Shown here piece after piece: positions 1-10,136 of a stretch of 64,000 nt of DNA. A model generated the notes under the pieces. It worked only from the letters and a program-made list of their open reading frames with translations, was not told the DNA's origin and made no database searches. The translations under genes and the position numbers were made by a program. Position 1 is the first letter of the stretch. Each line of letters opens with the position of its first letter. The stretch lies in contig JAUFSD010000010.1 in assembly GCA_033030425.1 (NCBI GenBank), positions 1,488,001-1,552,000 of the forward strand. Reading direction: 5' to 3'. Source of the stretch: Verpa conica (Eukaryota; Ascomycota; Pezizomycetes; Pezizales; Morchellaceae).

Positions 1-964
1 AACGCAATCACAGCATCAGCGCACCACCGCGCCATGAACATTGTAAAACACGCAGTGAACGAGAGGGAGCTAGAAGCTGTATTCACAGAGAGATGTATTG
101 CGGGTGGTGCGCCAACCCAGGCGTACCATGGGATCTACGGTTCCGGCCGCTCTGCTGCAACCCTTCATTATGTCAAGAATAATGCTAGCCTTGCGGGTAA
201 ACTTAACTTGCTCTTGGACGCCGGTGCAGAGTATGATAATTATGCTTCTGATGTGACTAGGACTTATCCTATCAATGGTGAGTTCTCGCCGGAGTCGCTG
301 GAGGTTTATAATCTTGTCTTGGCTATGCAGAAGGCTACGATTGGGGCTTCGAAGGCGGGTGCGAGCTGGGATGATATACACACGCTTGCGCATAAGATTG
401 CGGTTGAGGGACTGCTGAAGATGGGTATTCTGAAGGGAGGTAGTGTGGATGAGATATTGAAGAATAGGACGAGTTGTGCTTTTTTTCCGCATGGGTTGGG
501 TCATTTGTTGGGGATGGATACCCATGATAGTGGTGGTCATCCAAACTATAAAGATGAGGATAAAATGTTTTGTTATTTGAGGAAGAGGGGGACGTTGAGG
601 ACTGGAGAGGTTATTACTGTTGAACCTGGGGTAAGTGGTATTAGAGTGGTTGTGAGAGTGATGTAATGCTGACAGAAGGGTAGATTTATTTCTGCGAGTT
701 CATCATTAAGCCGTATCTTGAGGACCCGAAACACTCGAAATATATTGATCAAGATGTCCTGGATAAGTATTGGGATGTTGGTGGCGTTCGTATCGAAGGT
801 TTGTCTCCACCGTTTCATGGAAATACTTTCCTACTTTCCCTATTGAGAGCATATATTGACTTTCTGCCGTAGATAACATCCTTATCACTGAAACTGGCCA
901 TGAGAACTTAACTACAACCTTTAAGGAAATTGAAGATATGTATAAACTCATCAACGATAAATAG
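1..964 (+). CDS. Xaa-Pro aminopeptidase (M24B, prolidase-like), 3' part
   Basis: This is a metallopeptidase of the M24B family, which removes an N-terminal residue preceding proline. It is probably cytosolic. I read it as exons 1-630, 684-798 and 873-964, separated by introns of 53 and 74 nt. The frame is open from base 1, so the N-terminal half lies outside the window and the ATG at 34 is internal. All five expected dimetal ligands are visible: the Asp in [10 protein letters not shown], the Asp in ASDVTRTYP, the His in [10 protein letters not shown], the Glu in ITVEPG and the Glu in GGVRIED. The last two lie either side of, or at, splice junctions. The second exon ([12 protein letters not shown] onwards) restores the family C-terminus that the unspliced frame loses. 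The end, LINDK-stop at 962-964, matches the usual family end. The family call is very secure. The choice between aminopeptidase P and prolidase is less so. Confidence 0.93.
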
Positions 965-3104
965 GCGTTTGGGTTCCCTACATATAGCTAGCTCTTGTCT
1001 TTGTTACTTTCCCATGTAGATATTTATGAGAAATATAGATAAAGAAATTCAAGATAAATTCTAGGTGTTTTTCGTGTTAGAGGTCTACAAGAAAACTATA
1101 AGAACTACATGATTAAAGGTTTTAAACAAGGTAGTGGTATCATGGTAGCCAAGATGCTCAAAGATCATACTAAGAGTATCTCCTATGTTCGTTTTTGTGT
1201 TATTTGTAATCATACAGTATCACTCGGAATCTTAGGGGCTAAATATTTTTATAGTAGAATGAATAAATACATGGAGCCCTTGGGCTATGGCATTTTTTTT
1301 ATAGTACAGACTGGGTTAACTACTTGTCTGATGCTTAGGGGAAACGTTTCTCCCGAGTCCCCTTAATCCCCTATTCGATACCATATACTACAGCCTCTGG
1401 TAGAATTATAGGCTATCAAACAAGGGATTGAGGTTAATGATATTGCTTAAGTCTTTGCTGAGAACATAGCAGATCAATTGTCTTAAACGCCAGATTTCTA
1501 CCAGAGGCTGTAGGTACAGGGTGTTAAGGGTAAGTGGTGAGAACTATCTCTGGTTGGATAGAACGCTGACTGAAGCTTGCAGTTTTCTGGAGGGCACTCA
1601 CGACTTTTCCCCCATACAAATCCTATATTCTCTAGAATTCACCGCTGGATTCTTTGTGTAGTGTACACCTTAGTACGCCGGTTTTTGCTAGAGTAGAGGG
1701 TGGAAAACACTTGGCTGGCTATCTATAGAGAGAACAGCTCTATACCCCGCTCTCAGGGTCCGCCAGTCCCTTCATTGGTACTCTACAACCTACGGTAAAA
1801 AAAAAAAAAAGGAGATCGGGAAACTAACAAAGCCTTGTGACCAATCAAATTTCTAGAGTCTTCGCCAAAAATCTAAAGAACGAATAAAAGCCTTGAAACT
1901 CTTGCTCTTGTCTCATATCTCACGATCTGTTTTTGCCGCTATAGCAGTACATGCACCCATTCAATCGTGTTTCTTGGCGTAATTCCTATTGGGAGGCCGT
2001 GATCGGCTGTCGCAGGTGGGTAGACAAGCACAAACTTGGGGTTATTGTTACGATAAATAGAAATGCGAGTAGCGTAGCACCTGAGGATGTTCCTATTCTA
2101 CGTATTGCTGTGATCGATCCTCAGGAGCTATATAAGGTTTTAATTATATCGTAGAATAGTTACTCAGGATTATAGCCCGAGGCACCCGTAGACTTCTGAA
2201 ATAGATATATAACAGCTGTTATATTGTAAGCTAGTTAGGCTGGGTGCGTCGTCGCAATACAGCACTTATTTTTTTTTTTTGTTGAAAAGTGAAATTATGC
2301 CTCTCGAAGCTTTCGGATGCTCCTGTAGACATTAGATTGGTAGTCATATGTAGTGGTGTTTATCTTTTACTCTTTTGAATGGGCTAATGTGCGTAGGATT
2401 CTGCTTTTACTGAGGATATGAGGGGCCAATCAAAGCACCCAATATGTATAGTCACGCTTCTCGGCATTTGTTTTATATATCTCCATGTATTAAGAGCGAA
2501 ACCCTAGCAAATCAACCCCACGATTAATGAATATAACGCTTGATATATAATCTAAATTTACTAGCAAGCATGGTAAAAGTTGGCAGCTGTCAGGCTAAAC
2601 ACTCATCTCTAAATTTACTATTCCCAGGTTTCCGCACCGTCACAGATTACTATTTTTCCGGGCGTGACATGACCTCATCGCCGATGCGTTGCCAAGCCAC
2701 TAATATCTAACCTCCAAGGCCAACCAGCAGGCGAATGACAACGCGCCGTCTCAAAAACCAAGGAACACAAGTATCGGAATCGCTCCAATAACTACCATCT
2801 CAAAAGAGCACAATAAGCCAAACCAGTAAATCCTTCCTACGTATGGGATCCTAGACAAGCCACTTCAGTATCTAAGACATACGCAGGCCGTAGGAAAACA
2901 AGCTATTGCCAATGACGGAGACTACTTTATCTATATTAATTACCCCAGTGCTGGGACACGTCTTCTATTTTTCGGCTTGTTTCCTTTTATTATCTCCAAT
3001 ATGCTCATATAAACTGTGAACTTCTGTCCCAACTTGCAGGACATCTGCTCAACACTTCAAGTCCTTCGTTCAGTTTATAAATTCTTTGCTCTCAACTCGC
3101 AAAA
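965..3104. other. Spacer with one MITE-like element, no gene recognised
   Basis: This is an AT-rich spacer of about 2.1 kb between the peptidase and the exchanger gene. It holds the inverted-repeat element at 1391-1510, a run of 14 A at 1797-1810 and one TATCACTCG word at 1218-1226. Small open frames at 1109-1366 and 1951-2154 match no family known to me. The last 150 bases are the exchanger promoter and leader. Confidence 0.7.
1391..1510. mobile_element. MITE-like element with 15-bp terminal inverted repeats and TA duplication
   Basis: The 120-bp segment begins with CAGCCTCTGGTAGAA and ends with its exact reverse complement at 1496-1510. TA lies immediately outside both ends, at 1389-1390 and 1511-1512, as expected for a Tc1/mariner-type target duplication. 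The interior has no coding capacity, so this would be a non-autonomous element. Only one copy is in the window, so the assignment rests on the inverted repeat and the TA flanks. Confidence 0.6.
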
Positions 3105-4639
3105 ATGGCAAGCTTTGACCGCCATCCGACTCATCCTTATAGTCCACCTACCTCTTCCATGCCGGGTCCTATGCCCCCAAACACAACCTCCTATATCGAC
3201 ACCCATCCAGCAAAGCCGGAAAGGGGCGAGGCCATCCCAGACCCAGAACTAGAATACTCCCCTCGCACAGGCTTTCATCCAATTGAAGCACTATCAATTG
3301 TATTTAAAAGTGGTTGCTTTCTCGGGGCGTGTACAAATGTCTTGTGGCCTTTTGTCCCGATTGGAATCGCGTTTCATTGGGCCCGGCCTGAATGGCATTT
3401 ATGGGTGTTTATAGCGAATTATCTTGCGATGGTTCCTACGGCCAATTTATTGGCGTTTTCGAGTGCAGGGTTAGCAAGGACTATTCCAAGGGTGAGTTGA
3501 ATTTTCTGATATGAGTGATGCCTATGATTGAAGCTAATGGGTTGTAGGTTCTGGGAATAGTAGTACAGACTACCGCCGCATCATCTGTCGAAATAATTCT
3601 CTGCATCCTATTGCTATTCAAAAGACAGTTTGAGGTCATCAAGGCAGCGCTTCTAGGATCAATGCTTGCCAATCTACTCCTCTGTACGGGACTTTGCTTC
3701 GTCATCGGTGGAATGCGGATAGACTCGCAAAGTTTCGGCGATGCGCTAGCAGAAACTGGGGGTGGGTTATTGTTGCTGTCTGTTGCGGTATTGACGCTGC
3801 CTGCTGCGTTTTTTGAGGGTATTAGCGGTACGAATATGACGACAATTGAGGATCTAGATTCTCGGATACTTAATATCTCAAGATACACCTCTATCTTGCT
3901 GTTGGTTGCTTATGCAGTGTATGATCCATATTTATACCCTTATAGCTATGCACACAAACCCTAACTTGTGGACCTGTAGTTACCTTTACTTCCAGCTTCA
4001 CACCCACCATCACCTTTTTGACGAGGCCCTTTACCACGCGGACAGAAGGAATAAGGATCGTCGCGACAATGTCCGTCGTGCTAAGCTCACAGTATTGGAA
4101 TCACTTTTTTTCGCCATCATCTCCCTCACTCTTGTCTGTCTCCATTCAGTATTCATGGTTGAACAAATCAGTTGGATCGTCAACAACCGCCACGTGAGCG
4201 ATGCTTTTATGGGGTTGATCCTAGTTCCACTCGTTGAAAAAGTAGCAGAGCACTTGAGTGCAGTTGATGAAGCCTGGGATGATGCGATGGATTTTGCACT
4301 GAGTCATATTTTGGGAAGCACAATACAGACTGCGCTGTTTGTGAGTCCGATCGTGGTGATTGTGGGGTGGATTGCCAAAAAGGATCTGGATTTAAATTTT
4401 GAGGTGTTTATGGTTGTGGTATTGGTTTTTGCGGTGCTTATAGTAGGGAATTTTATTAAAGACGGGAAGAGTAATTATTTGGAGGGAGCGCTGTGTGTGA
4501 TTTTCTATATCATTATTTCGTGAGTATTCTTTCTGGTACTTGAGTTAGAAGGAAAGAAGATTATGCTAATGAGGGTTGTAGGGTTTCGACCTGGTATTAT
4601 CCGAACCCACCAGGCCATGGTGAGGGTGAGGGGCATTAA
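3105..4639 (+). CDS. CaCA-family Ca2+/H+ exchanger (vacuolar cation transporter-like)
   Basis: This is a membrane antiporter of the cation/Ca2+ exchanger superfamily, probably moving Ca2+ or another cation into the vacuole against protons. Exons are 3105-3491, 3548-3918, 3980-4519 and 4582-4639, giving 451 residues. There is a hydrophilic Pro-rich N-terminus of about 60 residues, then around 11 hydrophobic segments in two homologous halves. The first half contains TTAASSVEIILC followed by AALLGSMLANLLL. The second contains VPLVEKVAEHLSAV followed by ILGSTIQTALFV and VGNFIKDGKSNYLEGAL. The acidic residue of each alpha-repeat is kept, but the Gly-Asn of classical CAX alpha-repeats is replaced in both halves. 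This points to the divergent fungal paralogue group rather than true Vcx1. The soluble loop after YLYFQLHTHHHLF is His-rich and basic. The protein ends WYYPNPPGHGEGEGH. The family call is secure; substrate and membrane are inferred. Confidence 0.88.
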
Positions 4640-7111
4640 GTAGCTTAGACAGTACAGAATACTCGTGGCTAGGTGAAAAGAAGAAAACAATCAGTGGGTA
4701 ATGAATAACCGCAATTATGATGACTTTTTGGTTAGGTAGCGGGAGTTTTTTGTTTTTATATCTGTTGTATCTTTATGCGGATTCTAGAAAGACAGGTATC
4801 TTTCTATGATGATGGCCTTAATTTAGCACTTTTTGAAGAAATTACCAGCAAGTTTTTGAACAAGCTATCAGGCTGTCTGTATTTCTTATCTCGGTTTTAT
4901 TTAAGTGATGGTCATAAGAAATATCTAGGATCCTCAGTTCCGCAGCCCCCTAAAAGCTGGGAATCACCTTATACAGGTGTATTTCTACTTACAATCCTTA
5001 ACGCTAGGCTTATCTCTCGGATTGGAAAGATCTATTATCCTAGCTATCATACTGATTTTCACCCCCTGAGATAGCGAGACTATACATATTATTAGTCAAT
5101 CGATTACAGTAGAGGGGTTTTTTAGTACGAGTTGGAGTAGAAGAATGACTGGAGTCTCTACTCGAGGACCCTTATCCCCACTAGGTATGTAAATCAAATG
5201 TTTTGGGCGAGATTATCAAATAGAATAGGATTAACAGGGGGGACACCTTATGAACGTCAAACTAGGCTAACTTCTATCCCTATTTCTATATTCTAGTAAC
5301 CTTGTCGCATAAACTTCAATATTTAATCCTTCTTTGGTGAGGAGTTTAGTTAGCAAGCCATACTGTGAGCTTCTATTTTGCTTCTTAAAAGTTGGGTGAA
5401 TGTATCGGCACCTAGGCATTACAGGCCATAACAACATTTTCAGGATTTATTTATTGAGAATAACCCTGAAATGCACCCATTCTACCCAGTAGTGACTACT
5501 TATATAGATCTGTTTGATGGCCGTTCCATGTGTAAATTATCTTTTTGGGAAACCCACCCCCTCCTCTCCCACCAGATTAAATAGCTCTTGTGTAGTTGGG
5601 TAATTGTCTTCTAGAAGTTAGCATGTTGGATTAATTACCATGAGTGATCAGTACCAATTTACAACCACACATCTTTCTATACTAGAGTCCTCTAATCCTA
5701 TCTTTATTGGCCCCCCTCTCTCTCGGCCATCATGCCGGAAGACTCCATGTATTTATGATCCGTTCTCTCGTTTAATACGATTTAAATTTTAATGCATAAC
5801 CTAGGAACCACTTGTCTCCGGAAGTAGGAGTGTGCCTCTAGCTAGGACGTGACTTATTAAAGCTCTCTACCTCCTGGATGGTCCTAGGGGATGACCCACA
5901 GTCGAGGACTGGCAGTTTTTCTTCGTCTGAGGTATGAAATGTCTGATAACGAAGGACTACTATGCTTTCTCCATAGGTAGCAGACTATCTGTTTTCTAAC
6001 TATTTTAGGAAACAGTATGATACCTTCTGGTTTTGCGATATAGGTAGCCAGAAGAATATATTAGTCTTTGAGAGTAGACGGTAGCTGTAGTTGATATGGG
6101 TCACCTAACTTCTGTAGGTGTGTTTGGTGGGGGTAGTGATAATGACCGTTGGTAGAAGGTTAAATAGACGTCACGCACTGACAACATGCACTAGCTCTAA
6201 AACTTTGTTTGTCCCATGTTATCCGCTGACTAGAGGGACCAGCTGCCCTGCTGGTCAGTGCTTGAGGGATATAGTTTGATAGTCTTATGTTTTGGACTGG
6301 GAGTTGGTGCTGCTGTGTGAGTAGTACCTAACTCGTGTGCCACAAAAGTTAAAACTAGAACCCTTGCTATGAGACGTATAGATACATTGGGAGGAATCTT
6401 GGTTATAATTATTGTGCAAATTCAGCCTTGGCGTCAGGTTTTTGAAATGTATGTATGTTTCATGGTAGTTTGAGCTGATGACGCCTAGACCACGTGACTT
6501 GTGACTGGTAGTGAACTTTAGACACTGGCTAGTTTGGAAACAAAAAAAATAAAAAAGGTACATGTATCTAACAAGTATAATCCACGAGAGCTAGAGTCTT
6601 ACAGAAGACCCAATACAGTACCCCCAGACTGAGATCAAGGCCAGGATCAAAGTACCGAGAGAGGAGCAAGAAATATGGAGATCAGCTTGCCCCGTTGCAT
6701 TTATGATAGTCTTGATGTGCAAGATCTGTTTTGCCTCCCCCCCGCACAACCACACCCATCTTGAGCCAAAGAGAAGGGCACAACCAGGAAACAAAAGCCT
6801 CCACCCTGCATCACTCCACTGTCCCTGGAATTAACAAAGCACGGGCCTTATAAGCTGCAGGCAGGCGTGGTGTGGGCCGCCGGAAGAATCGATAGAGAGG
6901 GAAGAAAAAGGAAAGAAAGGAAGGGAAAGACTCGGACAAGCTTCAGGAGCCAGGGAAGGGACTGCGAGTACCGAGTACCTGGGGGAGGGGCAGAGTCAAA
7001 GGCAGGGAGCCCGATCATCTTAGCGCATCACATTTCCGGGGGGGGGAGACTACGTTACTTAGCCACCACGCGTTCGTCTGGCTGTCAGTTGAGCCTCATT
7101 GTCCTTGTGCA
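4640..7111. other. Long spacer, no gene recognised
   Basis: About 2.5 kb without supported coding sequence. An ATG-started frame at 4775-5074 (99 codons) has no recognisable motif and ends in repetitive-looking AT-rich DNA. A small hairpin (GACCAGC, six-base loop, GCTGGTC) lies near 6238-6257, and one TACATGTA word is at 6559-6566. From about 6800 the composition changes to purine-rich and then pyrimidine-rich, which I take as the start of the SNF5 promoter and leader. Confidence 0.6.
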
Positions 7112-7208
7112 GTTCCTGTTTCTGTTCCTGTTTCTATTCCTGTTCCTGCTCCTGTTCCTGTTCTATCCCTATTCTGTTCCTGTTCTGTCCTGTTCCTATT
7201 CCTATCCC
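7112..7208 (+). repeat. Degenerate TTCCTG-type pyrimidine microsatellite in the SNF5 leader
   Basis: An irregular array of TTCCTG, TTTCTG and TTCTAT units runs for about 97 bp. It is followed by further C/T-rich DNA to about 7750. The strand asymmetry is strong, with T and C on the coding strand of the downstream gene. It has no coding interpretation, since the open frame across it is simply free of stop codons. Confidence 0.8.
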
Positions 7209-7749
7209 CACGTTATCTCGTCTCTCGTTTCCCCAGGAAGGCTTGGTGTTTTGTGGTTGGGTGCGTTCCATCGCTGCTTCCAAGGCTTCTCTTGCATTTG
7301 GTACCCCTTCCCTAATCTTTTTTTTGGACAGTGTTATTTATTTTTATCCCCCTGCCTATCCATCGTTTGTACCGTACCGTTCTATTGTCTGTCTTGCCCT
7401 GTATCTTTTTGATCTCTTGGTCTCTTGATCTCTGATCCTCATTCACTCGCTCCCAATCCCATCTCAGCCCCTTCCTTGGTGGCGAATTAACCTTATTTCT
7501 AATTCCCTTCCGGGACACTTCACACCTCTCCCCTCCGACACTCCATCGGACATTACCCCCCCCCCGTCATCAAACGTGTGAGGACAGACGTCTACATCAT
7601 ACACACGCACACCACACGGTCTACAGGTGCTACTACTACCTAATACTATAGCCCCAACTCACAAGATTGGCCCACCACACACCAGCTAGCTCCACTTGCA
7701 TACACCCCTCCCAAACCCCTTCATTTTCTCTCCCCCTCTTCCTTCCATC

Positions 7750-10136
7750 ATGCCCGATACATCCCTCCCGGGTCCTGGCTCTCCAAAACATGATATCCGT
7801 CAGAAAACCCCTCTGCCTGCATCGTCCCTGAAAGACTCCTCCCTGCCTGCACACTCATCGTCTCCGTCGAGCCTCCCTTCATCACCAACAACCGTCAAAT
7901 CATCCTCTGACGCGCCAAAGGGAAAACTCAAAGCCTCGAAAGATGACCGCGACACGCCCTCCGCAGAGGCCAAGGGCAAATCGCTCAAAAGACGCCCTAG
8001 CACATCAGCCCTACATCTTGATCAATACATAACGCGCGACCATCTCCACGCCGCGGCGCTCATATCCCAGTCCGAATCGGCAAATGACCTGATACGGAGT
8101 AAACGACGCGAAGCAGAATACTACCAGTCTCTGCGACGCGAGCGCGCTCATAACCCGGGCGCGATATTCGGCTATGGGTATCAAGGCTACGGGAATGGCT
8201 CCACCAACGGCAAAGCGCGGATCCTCTACCCGTGCGAGCGAAAGAGACCCGGCGCAAGGAAAGCGCGGGAGCTGAGGTTAACACGGACGCAGTTGCAGCA
8301 GCAGGCGGATTTGCTCGAGGCCTTGGTGCCAATTAGGTTAGATATCGATTATGATAAGATTAAGCTGCGCGATACATTCACGTGGAATATGCATGACCGA
8401 ACGATACCGCTGGAGCTGTTTGCGGAGCAGCTGGTAGAGGACTTTCATCTTCCGTTGTCACCGCAGTTGGTGCATATGGTGTCGAATTCGATAAGGGATC
8501 AGGTTACAGATTATCATCCCCACATTTTTTTTGTTGACGACCCACTGGATCTGAGTATGCCATATACGGCATATAAGAATGATGATATGAGGGTGCTCAT
8601 AAAGCTCAACATCACGATTGGACAGCACACACTTGTGGATCAATTCGAATGGGACATCAACAATCCGCTCAATTCCCCAGAGGAATTTGCTCAGCTTCTT
8701 ACCCGCGATCTCTCACTGTCTGGCGAATTTACAACAGCGGTAGCACACTCGATACGGGAACAGGCTCAACTCTTTACGAAATCCCTCTTCATCACCGGTC
8801 ATCCCTTTGACGGTCGCCCCATCGAAGACGAAGACATCCGCTCCGCAATGCTATCCTCCCCGCTCCCGTCCTTATTCCGACAACCGGTCCACGCAAACCA
8901 ATTCACACCAATGCTCTACGAACTCTCTGACAACGAAATGGATCGCGCCGAAAAATCATTATCTCGAGAGCAACGACGGAAGCGCCGTGTTAACCGTCGT
9001 GGAGGCCCACAACTTCCTGATCTCCGGGAGGTACCAAAAACACATAGATCTCAAATTGTATCTAGTGTACTACCAGGCGCAGTACAAGAAATCTCGGAGC
9101 TGAAGAGGAGTATGACATCTAAAATGGTCAAGGATGGTGAGTCCGACGATGATTCTTCAGAGAGTGATACGGAGGAGACACCCCCTGAGAAGGCAATCCC
9201 CGGGTACGCAAATATGACAAAACGCCAACGCATTGCTGCGCAAAACGCTCTCCGTTCTTCGACTGGCCGCTCCGCAACCCCCGAGGTCTCCGGATTCCAC
9301 CGCGACCACCATACTCCACATGCCCTTATCCATACTCACCACTATCCTGCCATGACACGTCGACCGGGGGTCCCAATGCATATGGACAGCGCTCTTGTAA
9401 AGCTCAAGGTCGGTAAAGACCGCCTCACCAAGTTCCTAGCAGAGCTCGAGCGTCGTGAGGGGGTGAGGGCCGCACAAGCAGCGCAACAGACAACCGCTGC
9501 CAACATCGCCTTCCGGCAAGCGGCCATCCAGCAGCAGGCTCCCCCGGTACCCCCTGTAGCGATGATGCCACCCGCGCCTCCAACCCCCTCCACCAGTCGC
9601 CCAACTCCGTCTCCGGCGACTCCCGCCGTGCCTTCCCCGGCTGCTGTGACCCCCACCACCCCCGCAGCCCCCACTACACCGGGCCGCCCGGACCAATCTA
9701 ACGCTCCTGTATACTTTCCCCATTCCGTACACTGTCCTCCGCAGTAACTAACATACTATTATAGCCGGTACCCGAATGGCTCACCCTTGCACTAGCGACA
9801 CTACAGAAGTCGTATGTCCAAGATAACTTTGAAGGAATGATGCGACAGACAGCGTATGATGCGGTGACTGACCAGCCGGTTACGCAAGCCGGTGGAGGGG
9901 GCGGGGCGGGAGTGAGATATAGATGGATGCCGAGGATTAGATGTCACGATTGTCCGGGGAAGCTATATACCCCAGGACCTGAGAAGACGGTAGATAATTT
10001 CCTAATGCATTTGAAGAACCGAGGGCATAGGTATATTGGATACCCTTTTTTTTAGTATACGAATGAGTACTAACTTGTGTGTAGGGAGAGGGTTGAAACG
10101 AGGGTTAATAAAATGGCTAAAGCGAATGGTGCTTAA
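7750..10136 (+). CDS. snf5: SNF5-family subunit of a SWI/SNF-type chromatin remodeller
   Basis: This is a core scaffold subunit of a SWI/SNF (or the related RSC) ATP-dependent remodelling complex, acting in the nucleus. Exons are 7750-9708, 9765-10030 and 10085-10136, about 758 residues. The start is the ATG in ATCATGCC; no earlier in-frame ATG exists. The first donor could instead be at 9727, also in phase. A Ser/Pro-rich N-terminus is followed by the SNF5 domain at about residues 190-370, with two repeats: LVPIRLDIDYDKIKLRDTF, and VLIKLNITIGQHTL with VDQFEWDINNPLN. A Ser/Asp/Glu-rich linker and a Pro/Ala/Thr-rich insert (about residues 580-650) come next. The spliced C-terminus starts VPEWLTLALATLQKSY and has a Cys-x2-Cys-x18-His-x5-His arrangement. 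The second intron has a perfect TACTAAC branch site. Whether it is the Snf5 or Sfh1 paralogue cannot be settled here; the length favours Snf5. Confidence 0.92.

Noticed and set aside
1109..1366. 85-codon frame near the left end
   Set aside because: No family resemblance, and the flanking phases give no continuation. A transposon remnant was considered but no transposase motif is present.
4775..5074. 99-codon frame downstream of the exchanger gene
   Set aside because: It has an ATG but no recognisable motif, lies in AT-rich spacer, and has no composition that clearly sets it apart from chance frames.
7696..7749. Upstream extension of the SNF5 frame from 7696
   Set aside because: The first codon is TTG, and the first in-frame ATG is at 7750 in good context, so the extension is leader.
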